The translations under genes were made by a program, and so were the position numbers. Of a DNA stretch of 64,000 nt, positions 10,408 to 20,766 are shown in pieces. The DNA is taken from positions 496,001 through 560,000 of the forward strand of contig JADWQD010000010.1 in NCBI GenBank assembly GCA_016110215.1, read 5' to 3'. The stretch is from Capronia americana (lineage: Eukaryota; Ascomycota; Eurotiomycetes; Chaetothyriales; Herpotrichiellaceae). Each line of letters starts with the position of its first letter. Within the stretch, counting starts at the first letter, position 1. The notes beneath the pieces were generated by a model. That model was not told the origin of the DNA, searched no databases, and worked only from the letters and a program-made list of their open reading frames with translations.

Positions 10408-11516
10408 ATGGTCTAGCCGGCCGGCTCCTTGACCGTGTGATGCCATGCAGCTAACAAATCTAGCTCGTCCACGTCTTCCATCTCACTCGGTTCACGGTGG
10501 TTGTCAGAGATTGACGATGTTGAGCAGAGGAGACCATGGAGGCACCGACTTTGGTTACGGAGGCACGGCTCCAAGATATCGGCTGAAAAAGAGCTCTCCT
10601 CGTCGCTGGCGACGAGCGGACGTCACGGCAAGGATCGAAACAGGAAATTTCCTGGAGTGGTGGATTTCGAGCCAAAGGATGCGTGTAGCTGGCTGGGGTG
10701 AACGTCAAATGTCTTCGCATAGCCAGGCCGCTCAGCATACCTGGAGCTGGAGTCACCTAAACGTTCTGCTATGTAGGAGTTGTTTTCACAAGGGTCATTG
10801 GAATATTGCTACTGTCTTTGGAGTCATTATTGTGCCAGGATGAATCCACGCTGCGACTACCGTTCCATACTATACCATACCATATCACATACCCATAGCA
10901 TAACCATTCCACGATCTCGGGCTATGTATGTAGTTCGCAAAATAGAAGAACCCTCCAGTGAGAAGCCAGCGTACATTCATGGTGCAACGGCGCTTGCCTC
11001 GCGTGAGCGTAGAAAGCAAGCATTTGTGCCCGTGCTACAGTACAGTCCGCGATTCTCTCCTTCACCGCGCATCATACAAAAAGCAAAAGTAATCAAAGTG
11101 TAAATGCGAACACTCCCCTAGCGTGTAGTATAGTACATAGTCCCCGTCTCGAGACCGAACTTCGTTGTTCCGGGCGGGCGCACCGGGAGTAGGACAGGAG
11201 CGTGAGAGAATAGTCAGGATGATGTGCAGTGAGTGGCCAGGGACATGAACGGCGACATAGTATCGCAGTGCAGTAGAGGACCGACTTCCCGTTTGTATCC
11301 TCCTTCTCCCAGAGTGTGAAACTCCCAAGTATCGACGGAAGCGGCGTGGAAGAAGAAGGTGCAGACAGACTTACGAGATACATATGTGGTATGGAAGACG
11401 CCTAACTCATAAGGGAAAGAAGAAAAGAAAGAAAAGGAGAGAGCGATCAAAAAGAAAAAAGGTAAACTAAAGGTAACGAAACAAAAAGGTCTTTTGTAAA
11501 AGTAGCAAAAAGAAAA

Positions 11517-11614
11517 TTCCACGACCGGGAGTTGAACCCGGGGCTGCTGGGTGATGTTGCGCACTCAGGACTTCCTAATGAAAGCCAGCTATGTTACCGT
11601 TACACCATCGTGGA
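11517..11614 (-). tRNA. tRNA-Glu (anticodon TTC), intron-containing
   Basis: Read on the minus strand from 11614. A 7-bp acceptor stem (TCCACGA with TCGTGGA) is followed by discriminator A at 11517. The D arm is GTGT/ACAT, the anticodon stem GCTGG/CCAGC, and the loop starts CT-TTC-A, putting anticodon TTC at 11582-11580. A T arm CCGGG-TTCAACT-CCCGG follows. Between loop position 37 and the 3' anticodon stem are about 26 extra bases, a nuclear tRNA intron at the canonical position; the mature tRNA is about 72 nt. TTTT and TTTTT runs directly downstream (below 11517) would terminate Pol III. Confidence 0.9.
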
Positions 11615-11646
11615 GAGCCAATTGATGAGTGACTTTCTGATCATAT

Positions 11647-11698
11647 AATTTTTATTAACAAAAATTTGGGGTCGAGCTTATCCTAGTGCGGCACTAGG
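11647..11698. repeat. Two small inverted repeats upstream of tRNA-Glu
   Basis: An AT-rich imperfect palindrome (about 11647-11667, AATTTTTATTAACAAAAATT, two mismatches) is followed by a perfect 17-bp palindrome CCTAGTGCGGCACTAGG at 11682-11698. They lie 33-84 bp 5' of the tRNA. They could be part of its upstream control region or the remnant of a small mobile element; nothing decides which. Confidence 0.5.
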
Positions 11699-12192
11699 CG
11701 GGGTAGGTTTGCCGAAGTTAGGCCGGTGGAGGTCCTCGAGGTGCCCCGTGGTGCTGTGGTGCCCCTAACTGCGTACACACCCGTACGTTACCCTACAACT
11801 GACATGTGAGTGCCTAATCTGATCAACGCTAATTTAAACCGTTCATCTACGACGACTACAGTAGTGAATAGTCGTGGCCTCCAAAGCTGGGAACAGAAAA
11901 ATGACGCTGGGCCGCCACGAAAAGAATATACATTGCATCCCTCTATGATGTGTTACTGTGTGAAGTCATGAGCGCTAATGTCGAGTGCGATACACTCTTC
12001 CCAGTCGACTTGGTTGTATTCATGACCTGTCCAGACCACCAAAGACTCGGGAAACGATAGCTGATGGTACTGTACTATCCCGTCTCCTTCACGTGTAGCA
12101 TACTGTGACTACTTAGAACGCCATCTTACATACTTCGTACATCCCAGGGGAACTGTTAGAATCCATTCATGCTCATTACTCCGTTTGGTCGT

Positions 12193-15170
12193 TCATTCGC
12201 CGTCGAAGAGGCCACAGTTCGGGTGTAAAGCGTACATTAACCTCTGGTTGTTCGCGCTGGAAGAGGCAGCAGCAGCGGCATCTTCGTCGTCGCCTTCAAC
12301 AAGACCTTCGCCTCGAATCGCAATGATCACGTTATCCTGTAAAGCTGAATTAGTATCTGGTGCTGTACTTTGGCTGCGGGATTGGGACGAGAATGGAAGA
12401 AAACGATCAAACGTACCTTGACCATCTTCTTCAACACCTTACGTGCCAATGCTCTCTCACGTTCGACATCTTCTTCATTACCCAACTGCTCCTCAATCTG
12501 CTCGAGGTACCACAACAAGAGAGCGTCTCGCTCAGGTCCCTCGCCTGTACGGTCTTCTTCATCGCGTATGCGAGTGGCCAGCATTGTCTGGATGGAGTTA
12601 AACTTTTCGAACGTGATTTTCGTAGTTGGCCTTGGACCTGGAGTGGCGGAGGCGCGGGTATTCTGAGCGGCTCCATCCTGCTCTTCATTATCACCATCCG
12701 CATTGGCCATGGGACTATCTCCCTCCGCACCATCTTGCTGGCCTTGGGTTTGGTTCTCGTCTTCGTCGTCTTCGACGTCCACGTCATCCTTTTCGACGCT
12801 GATAATCGACTGCTTCAGCAGGTCGAATGCCTCGTTGACCATGACATCAGTGATTTCCTCCACGCAATTCGCCTTGGCGATGGCTTCACTCAACCTGATC
12901 AGTGACTCGAGCTGCCGGACTGTAATGCGGTAAGAGTTCTTGCCTACTACACCACCTGTGTCGTTCGACCTGAGCTCCTTATATCTGTCAACCAGCAATC
13001 TCTTTGCATCTGGGGTGAACTTAGGTTTAAAGGTGCGCGCGAACTTGATGTACCGCTGTAGTTGTTCTGTGCTGAACTCAGGTGTAACGAAATCGTCTTG
13101 GAGCATGTGCAAGTTGACAATGTGGTCCGCCAAATGGCGGTCCGTGGCTTCGTTGCACTCGTCTAGGATTATGAAGAAGAGATCGAAGCGGGACATGATG
13201 GGAGCGGACATGTTGATGTTCGCTCGAAGAGTCGTTTTTCTGTTGTAGCGGCCGCCAATGGGGTTTGCGGCTGCGAGGATAGATGTGCGAGCGTTCAAAG
13301 TGGCGTGAATGCCGGCTTTCGCAATCGAGATGGTTTGTTGTTCCATGGCTTCGTGGATGGCGACCTGATCCGAGATGTCCATCTTGTCGAATTCATCAAT
13401 ACAGCAGGTGCCGCTGTCCGAGAGCATGAGGGCACCGGCTTCAATCGTGTGTTCGCCTGTTTCTTCGTCTTTGACAACAGCGGCTGTGAGACCCGCCGCG
13501 CTTGATGCTTTGCCTGAGGTGTAAACCGCCCGGGGCAGGAATGAGGCGATGTATTTCAAGAACTGGGACTTGGAGGTTGATGGGTCGCCAACGATGCAAA
13601 TGTTGATATCGCCTCTCAAGGCCATGCCCTCGGGAGTCATCTTTGAGACGCCACCTAGGAGCTGGAGGAGAAGACCTTTCTTCACTATCTCGTGGCCGTA
13701 GACGGTAGGTGCCAGACTATTAACCAGTCGGCTGTAGATTTTGTCAGAATGGACCATGTTTCTCAATTCGTCAATTTCTGCTTGTGTCAGGGTCTCGAGA
13801 TATGCTTCTTGAGCCTTGATTCCGTCGTCGTACTTTTCGAAGAGGTCTGTCTGCTGAAGCGAGTTGAGGATGTTCATGGATTGACCGTTCAATTGACTTG
13901 CTGATTGACCAGGTGTGGTCGTGTCCGGGCAAGAGAAGCAGGCCAGGAATGCCATTCGATATGTCAAATCTCGGACACCCAGGGCCTTTAGCCCTGAGAC
14001 TCCTGCGCCACCAGCGTCTGCTCCTCGGAAATTTCGATTATCCTTGGAAGCCTCGGGTTTGACGCCGGGAATGCCTAGCTGAGACACATCCGGCACCACT
14101 ATCATCGTGCCCGTAAAGATGCACTTCTCGCCAGGCTTTGTCCGCTCGACTTGTTCTCCTCGCAGAATGACATCAATCGTGCGCGGCATGCTTCCAGTCG
14201 GGATTTCAGAGCTGTTCTCTTGGATTCGACATTTCTGCCAGTCAACGAAGGTGCTGTTGCGGATATCCAACCGCCATGCCACCTTGTTACCGCAGGTGAG
14301 ATTAGGACACACTGCGGGTTCGGTGTACTTGAAAGTCTGTTCAACGTTGGGGACGGTGGTGTTGCATGCTTCACAGATGAACGTTCCAAGAGCCAGCTCG
14401 GGACGAACCTCGGATGTTCTGGTGACTGTGCCTGAGATGGAGAGCAGCTTGCCAATTTGGTCTGTTCGTAGTTGTCGCACTCTTGATACAAGTGGAAGGT
14501 TGTAAAAGGCCAAGGTGAAGAGTTTGTCAGTCTGTTGATTCAGCGTCTTTTCTCCCTGGCTGCTTCCCTCGCTTGTCGCATTTCCCGCCAAGGAGGTGCC
14601 CGCTTGTGAGGCATTGCTCGTTATCTGACGGTGATCTTTGAAATAGACAGGCTCGTATTTCGAGAGCAAATTGTGCAGACTCTGGATCAGAAATGGCAGG
14701 AACCGGTAGTACTGGTTGGCAATCGCATCGGCAAGGATGGGGCCTTCCTTGTAAGATAGTAGATGCCGAAAGTCGACGTAAAGCGTGGAGAGCTGGTATT
14801 CTCGCAGCCCATGGATTTGATTGATGTAGTATTTGTCTGTTCTCAGCTCGCTTGAAGGAGGCGCTGCTGAAGACGACGGCTCTTCAATATGCGATTCGAG
14901 GAAATCTTCAAACGCTTGTTGCACTTTCTCTCCTGCCTTGTCTGTAACTTGGGGGACGTTGCGATCTAGGGGGTTTCGTCGCCTGTTGCGCGCAGCGCCC
15001 ACGACCTCATCGTCTGGGAAGACGTCCGCTTCTGAAGGGATGCCATTGCTCTCAGACGGTAAAGGGCGCGCGCGGGAGGAGGAAGGGATGCCGTTTTGGG
15101 CTCGTCGTGGAGACGATGGTGTTGCGCCAAAGGCGTCTGAATTCAATATTGAGTCTACCAGAGTCGCCAT
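12193..15170 (-). CDS. mcm6: DNA replication licensing factor MCM6
   Basis: Exons 15170-12417 and 12336-12193, intron 80 nt (12416-12337); 965 aa. One of six subunits of the MCM2-7 helicase that licenses and unwinds replication origins. The ATG at 15170 (MATLVDSIL) is preferred over the long upstream open frame. Visible parts: an N-terminal OB/zinc-binding domain with CEAC and CPNLTC cysteine pairs, the MCM AAA+ domain with Walker A GDPSTSKSQFLKYI, Walker B CCIDEFDKM and arginine finger SRFDLFF, then an acidic linker and a C-terminal winged-helix region ending HPNCGLFDGE. Splicing is required to reach that conserved end (KMVK|DNVIIAIRGEG). The promoter carries two MCB elements. Confidence 0.95.
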
Positions 15171-16142
15171 CTTGATGTTGGGAAAATATCGCAAGTGGAA
15201 ATCTGTCTGTTCAATTGCGAAACTGAAATCCCCTTGAGCGCTGGAGGGGCTAAACGCGTCAAAAACGCGTCGCGTCGTGGAGTCTCGTTTACTCCGCCGC
15301 AATAAAGTGCAGCTACGGAGGAGCAAGACAATACCAATCGACACACCTCTCCCAAGTTCTCCCCTACCGTACACAATATCGCTGCTAGCTCTGTTAGAAT
15401 TCCAAACCATCACGTCCTCGTGGCAAGTGTGGCCGAGTGTCCACCGCATAAAGGGCTCTTGAGGCATGCTGCATGGCTTTAAGTCTCATGTCTCTGGGTT
15501 TGCGAGACTCACTACTAACACGAGCGTTGCCCTATGCCGCGAGCCTCTCTCTATGCCAGTGTGAAGCCCATAGATGATTCCAGCCCGGGTTGCGCACCCC
15601 TGAACAGTCGATCGGCTTGAGCACTCATGGCAACAAGGATTATACTCCTTCCGATTGCGCCTCGCCCGGAAGAGTTGCATTGCAGTGATTCGAAACGAGA
15701 AAAGAGTGAGTGACGACTTTTGTCATCAATGATTCGGAATCATGTGGCCATGTTCATCCCATCGCGATACAGCAATCCTGGTGCACCTCGTATTGCCAAA
15801 ATTGCGGCTGTGAAGCTCGTCGATTGCACCTGCCGATCTCACCTTGGCTCCTGCCGTTTTTCAAGTCGTCCTGAGTGCAGCGGGCAGGAGCAGGAGCAAG
15901 AGACGTCACCAGCATGATCGAAGCGGTGTCCCCTGATTTTGAGGTACGTGTGAAAAATGCATATGCGTCTTGAATTGCACTACTCCCGGATTATAGGTCC
16001 CGAGCACCTACTTTGTGGTTCACGTGGGATATTATTTCACGATCGTGTCTGAGAAGCTGGCAACTCTCTGTTGCCTCGTCGGAGTTTCTCATCGCTGTGG
16101 ACGTTGGCCTGCTGCAAACACCATCTGACATCTCGCCTGCCC
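15171..16142. promoter_or_regulatory. Divergent intergenic region, MCM6 / GT62 glycosyltransferase
   Basis: 972 bp. Apart from the MCB pair near MCM6 I see no gene; the short ORFs are not supported by composition or motifs. Confidence 0.4.
15254..15270 (-). promoter_or_regulatory. Twin MCB (MluI cell-cycle box) elements of MCM6
   Basis: Two perfect ACGCGT hexamers at 15254-15259 and 15265-15270, 11 bp apart (about one helical turn) and about 85-100 bp upstream of the MCM6 ATG. ACGCGT is the binding site of the MBF (Mbp1/Swi6) G1/S factor in ascomycetes, and MCM genes are classic targets. The sites are seen directly; the regulation is inferred. Confidence 0.7.
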
Positions 16143-17254
16143 ATGATGGTGCCCTCGCTATTCAATCCCCGAGTTCGGGGGCTCGTCGCCCTCCTTTTCT
16201 TGCTTGTCCTTCTCGGGACCACGTTACTGGGTGAGTCGTGCGTTCCCCTAGCGATGTGTACTTGCGCTCACTACTGCATTGATCAGTACTGGGCGGCTCG
16301 GAATGGTTGCCCAGAATTAGCATATCGTTGAGAGACCAGTGTCCGACAGTGCCTGCCCCCCGACCACAAAGTGTATCAGAGGGAGAACATCACAAATCAG
16401 AAGAGCAAATTGGCAAAACTATCATGAGACACGAGAGAGCAGTGGCAGACGCAGATCCGGACCTTCTCTGGCTCATCCTCACCTATGACGAGACATCTTG
16501 GGGTCTTGCTCCGGGGCTGGTTGCGAATAGAAAACGTTCCTTCGAGGACTTCCTAGAGATGCTCGCAGCCACGAATCTCAACTTACAAAACATGTCACTC
16601 GGTCTCATGACGAGCTCGGAGGACGAATACAACCACTTTGTACAAGCCACAAAGGACATACCCGTCGCTCGAGTCACTATCTTCATGCATCCGGGGTTCA
16701 ACACTGACGCCGCCCTTGATCGTGAACATCGGCACGATAGCGAGTCTCAAACAGCACGTCGGACTGAGCTGGCACAACTGAGAAACTATCTTATGCTGAG
16801 TGCCCTCCATGATGAGCAGCACGTTGTCTGGCTCGACGCCGATGTCTATTACCTGGACGAGAACATTGTCCAGCGGATGATTTCTCACTCCGAGTCTCGT
16901 GAAGACGCTGGCATCATCACTGCCCGGTGCGAGGCACCGTGGGGCCCGAACTACGATCTCAACGCCTGGGCGGGTCCATACAAACATGCGCAAATCGTCG
17001 CAGATCTCGTCAAAGACACCAGCGACGATGATCTCATCCCTCTTACTTCGGTAGGAGCGACGCTGTTGTACATCCGGGCGTCCCTGGTTCGAAAAGGGGT
17101 CAACTTCCCACCGTACTATGTGGTCAATACTAGTTGGGACGGTTACGGAGATGACGGGATAGAATCGGAGGGAATGTGCTACCAGGCCCGGGGCTTGAAG
17201 GGTGGTGGGTGCTTTCTTTTGGGAGGATCGTGGCACACAAAGCATGGAGATTAA
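16143..17254 (+). CDS. GT62 (Anp1/Mnn9/Van1) family mannosyltransferase-like protein
   Basis: Exons 16143-16230 and 16287-17254, intron 56 nt with donor GTGAGT; 351 aa. A type II Golgi membrane protein by sequence: short basic N-terminus, then a signal-anchor of hydrophobic residues (about 13-29), and a lumenal GT62 domain. Family blocks seen: VWLDADVYYLDENIV (with the DxD metal/sugar-nucleotide motif), DAGIITARCEAP, YDLNAWAG, and WDGYGDDGIESEG near the C-terminus. The family builds the alpha-1,6-mannan backbone on N-glycans in the M-Pol complexes. It is shorter and more divergent than housekeeping Mnn9, so it may be an accessory paralogue. It converges on a DUF3405 gene. Confidence 0.85.
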
Positions 17255-17522
17255 AATCTTTATGTCCTCTGACACGATGGTCGACAAAAGTTACTCGAGA
17301 TCTGACTTCCTTCGTTGTTGCAGACCTGATAGACTGCTGTACATCGCCTACGTTCTGTATAAGATTCTAATGGTCGCTGAAAACGAAACATGGGCACATA
17401 GATCATACTCCTTCGTACCAGACGTCACTTGTCTTCCAGTGCATTGGACGAGCAATGTATTCCTCGGAACATCCTGCCCAGACTGAAGCGACGAAGCAAC
17501 AGACTTGTCGGAAAACATCCTC

Positions 17523-19877
17523 CTAGCCGACATCGTCCTCCTCCCGCTTGACAGGATGAAGCAACACACTCCTCAAACACATCCTCCCACTGCTCTTGGT
17601 CACATCCCTCTCCCATTCCGCGCCACCCTCGCCACCGACGCGATAGCCCAACCACCTCCTCCACAACGGGCCCGCGAACGCCGCGTCGTAATAATACGAG
17701 CTCCCCCTGAGATTATGCTGCGGCACCTCGCTAAACACGCTGTCAGCATAACCGCCCGCCTCCCCCGTCACGGGATTCCCATTAAACACCCGCTCCACAT
17801 ACGCCGAATCGTTCCACGTCCTGCTAAAGTACATGGGGTGGGGCGCGAACGCGGCCTTCAAGCCATAGTGCAGGGCGATGCTGGCGGGGAACATCTCGCC
17901 GGCCATGCTGTGGCGGGCGAGCGCGGTCTCGCGGTGCATGAGCGTCAGGAGGCGGCGGGAGAAGCGGCTGGCCGTGACGATGCTGGCGCGGCGCGGCGGG
18001 ATCGGCACTGCCGTGCTGTAGCCCGACACGTCGGCGCGGAAGATCCAGAACGTGTGCGCCGGTTGGAATTGCGGGAGGAAGGTGATGTAGTCGGCTGGTT
18101 CGTCTGCGGAGGTGGAGCTTGATGAGGCGGAGACAGGCTCGGAGTCGGAGTCGGAGTCAGAGGAGACAGAAGCGGGAAGAGGAAGTCCAAATCTCGCGCG
18201 GTAATCCTCGCCGAAGATGGCGGTGCGGTCGGCTTCCTCCCAGCCGGGGAATGTTTGTGGGCCGGAGATGAGACTGGTCTTATTTTCTCCCTCGCTAAGG
18301 CCTTCGCTGTTTTTACCGTCGCTGGTCCGATGGAGCGCCCTCATTGCAGTGTCGTTGGCGAAGGATTCCCAACCCCCGTGCACGGAGGGGATATAGAACC
18401 GTGCGGCGCACTCCCACAGGCCTTCCCTCGGCTGGGACTGCGCCCACCGATCGACGCGGTCGAACAGTTCGTACCAATGGCCCACGTAGCGGATGTCCAT
18501 CTCCCAGTTCCAGAAGAAGTCGTACTCGGGATGGTAGGCCGCGAACCACTGCAGTGCCATGTGCATGCTTCGGCCGACGCTGTGGACCGGCCCCGGGTTG
18601 TTGAACTGCGGCTTGAACGGGCCCGGGTAGAGCAGGCGCAGGAGGTCCTCGGACCAGAGGGTCGCCATGGAGCGGTATTCGTGCGGTACCAGGCGTTCGA
18701 GCACGGCATCGTAGACGGTGGAGGACGCCCAGATCGGGCTGCCGTCTTTGATCTGGATGAGGAGGTGGATGTCGTAGGCGGCGCCGGCGTGGAGGTTGAG
18801 TTCCGTCACGAGGGACCGGATGTACAGGTGTGAGTGGTTTGTCCAGGTGTATTGGTCCCATAGACGGAGGACGATGGCGGTTCGGGATATACGGGTGCGG
18901 TCTTGAGCATCTTCCGGCCCGTCTTCTTCGGGCTCGGATTCCGCTGGTGATGCCCGCTCCGACGGCGGCGGCGGTGACGAGGCGGGCCACATACCTGTGC
19001 GGTGGAAGTGCAAGACGTCGTCCGCGTAAGCCGGCCCGGGTGACGTCGAGAAGCGATGTCGATTCTTCTCTCCACACAGGCGTTGTGCGCGGCCGAGGTC
19101 GACACCACGCCAATCAATGCGCGAGTTGTTGTTCAGGGTCAAGTCCGTGCCGTTCATGTCGCCGTGGATCCCGAGCCCAGTGCCTCCCTCGCTGACGGGG
19201 TACCCGAGCCCATACGCCGCGTACCTGCCATATCTGTCAAAGCAGACATCTTTGTTGAGGCCAATCGCATCGTGAGAACCCAGCATTGGTTCTGGCGCCT
19301 GTTCAGGCACGCCGTTGTAGGCCCAGATGACCGGCGGGGGGACTGTGTCCTCTTCATCGAGAAAACATCGTTCTGCAGCGGGCTGGCTTTGCGAACCAGA
19401 CGGCAACGCGTAGGGATTATATTCGACGGGTTCGGGATAGAGCTTGCCGTTCCGACCTTTGCCCGAAGAAGAGACACGATGCGCATCCTGTCCTTCCTGG
19501 CTGGCGCTGGCGGGAACCAGCTTTCGCAATCCTTCGAAATATCCCTTCTCGACCGGAAAGAGCTGCCACGCGAACGGTGGCCGCGGTGCAGGAGGTGGGG
19601 GTTCCTTTGGAGAAAACAGGAGTACCAGGCTCACAGCGACGACGACCACGCTTATCAGTGTCGCGAGTACAGCAGTAGCAACATGTTTGACGCTCCGTTT
19701 CGATGGAAGGCGGAGACGGAGTCTGGACCCCTGACTCGACACCGGAGAACTACTCGAAGAGTCTTCTTGCTGGCGTAGAAGCTGGTACCGATGCAGAGGC
19801 AGGAAATTCGAGAACCGACCGACCATGCCCGCGGCGTGTTGTCTCAAGCCGTCCATATCTGTCTCATGACTCCGCAA
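17523..19877 (-). CDS. DUF3405 family type II membrane protein
   Basis: A single-exon ORF of 784 aa; downstream Mets at residues 8 and 18 are possible starts. A Ser-rich cytoplasmic N-terminus is followed by one transmembrane anchor (about residues 66-88, VATAVLATLISVVVVAVSL) and a Pro-rich stem. The large lumenal domain has DUF3405 hallmarks: EYDFFWNWEMDIRYVGHWYE, GLWECAARFYIPSVHGGW, and a C-terminal HPMYFSRTWN segment. The family is fungal and uncharacterised; topology and the D-x-R/E-rich core suggest a Golgi glycosyltransferase, which is inference. The tail-to-tail neighbour is the GT62 gene, 268 bp away. Confidence 0.85.
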   Translation of the reverse strand: MRSHETDMDGLRQHAAGMVGRFSNFLPLHRYQLLRQQEDSSSSSPVSSQGSRLRLRLPSKRSVKHVATAVLATLISVVVVAVSLVLLFSPKEPPPPAPRPPFAWQLFPVEKGYFEGLRKLVPASASQEGQDAHRVSSSGKGRNGKLYPEPVEYNPYALPSGSQSQPAAERCFLDEEDTVPPPVIWAYNGVPEQAPEPMLGSHDAIGLNKDVCFDRYGRYAAYGLGYPVSEGGTGLGIHGDMNGTDLTLNNNSRIDWRGVDLGRAQRLCGEKNRHRFSTSPGPAYADDVLHFHRTGMWPASSPPPPSERASPAESEPEEDGPEDAQDRTRISRTAIVLRLWDQYTWTNHSHLYIRSLVTELNLHAGAAYDIHLLIQIKDGSPIWASSTVYDAVLERLVPHEYRSMATLWSEDLLRLLYPGPFKPQFNNPGPVHSVGRSMHMALQWFAAYHPEYDFFWNWEMDIRYVGHWYELFDRVDRWAQSQPREGLWECAARFYIPSVHGGWESFANDTAMRALHRTSDGKNSEGLSEGENKTSLISGPQTFPGWEEADRTAIFGEDYRARFGLPLPASVSSDSDSDSEPVSASSSSTSADEPADYITFLPQFQPAHTFWIFRADVSGYSTAVPIPPRRASIVTASRFSRRLLTLMHRETALARHSMAGEMFPASIALHYGLKAAFAPHPMYFSRTWNDSAYVERVFNGNPVTGEAGGYADSVFSEVPQHNLRGSSYYYDAAFAGPLWRRWLGYRVGGEGGAEWERDVTKSSGRMCLRSVLLHPVKREEDDVG

Positions 19878-20766
19878 CCGAGTTTGCGCACCCAGCGCCG
19901 TTGGGCTCGATCGCCAGGATGGTCAAACGCAATCCAGTCGGGCGGGAGTGAAGGCCATATCATATCGTGCATCTAATTTCCCGCCAGTCTTGAAGAAAAA
20001 AGAAACCGACCTAGCTTAACCGGCTACTGCAGTAGATTCGTAAGTTTGCTTGGCCTTCGCTCTACAGAAGCTCAGCCAAGACGCGAAGTCGTCGTCCCTC
20101 GAGGTCGCGGAGTCGATCCCATGGCGGAAAGAACAGGACCCCTCCACTGCGAAGTGCCATGTTCAGAGACAGATGGATTCACGAAGGAATACATAATCCA
20201 TGGGGGGAGATTTCTCCCACGAGCTCGCCATGCCAATTAGAGCGCGGGCGCACTCCATGGCTTGTAGCACGGCAGTCAAGGTTCGACGCGGTCGCCTCGG
20301 CAGTGGCAGGTTGAGGCTCGCACCAATCATTGCACTTCCGACAGGCCGTTTAGGCGATTTACGGACACGAGACCCGGGCCGACGATCTGCTATTGCAGAG
20401 TATCGCGGCGAAGGAAGTCACCGCCCTAGAATGCGCTCTGTGGGCGATACTCGACGACGACATGTTGTCAGCTCGCGCGCACAGACCAATTGTGGACACG
20501 GACACGAGGCTGCGGACAGGACGACGAGGCTGACCGACCTGGGGAGGGACTTTGACCACCTGCTCACTGTTCACAGCTACACAGTATGTACAGTACAGTG
20601 CCATGTAAGGACACGCATTCCGCCCGAAGTCTTCGCCATACCAGATGCACGACGCCCAGGACGTTAAACATTTCACTCCGCTGAAGTCGCCACAAAGCCG
20701 CCTGCCACAAGCTAACATCATCTTCTCATGTCGACGTTCACTGCACATTACAAGCCAACCGTCGCA
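19878..20766. other. Intergenic region between myosin II 3' end and DUF3405 5' end
   Basis: 889 bp. I looked specifically on the minus strand for coiled-coil coding sequence that could extend the myosin tail and found none; frames are short and lack heptad character. No tRNA or repeat was recognised. Confidence 0.5.

Larger units (their letters stand above)
10408..12192. other. Long intergenic region between Clr5 paralogue 2 and MCM6, with a tRNA gene
   Basis: About 1.8 kb holding the tRNA-Glu gene and a cluster of small palindromes (listed separately). 11410-11520 is purine-rich (AG/AAAG tracts). No protein gene is supported; the ORFs here lack family features. Confidence 0.5.

Noticed and set aside
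15420..15540. tRNA-Leu/Ser-like segment (GTGGCCGAGTG and GGGTTTGCGAGACTC)
   Set aside because: Only the D-arm-like start fits; T arm and anticodon stem do not pair.
16143..19877. Secondary-metabolite or surface-polysaccharide cluster from GT62 plus DUF3405
   Set aside because: Only two convergent glycosylation-type genes, with no polyketide, terpene or peptide synthase or regulator next to them.
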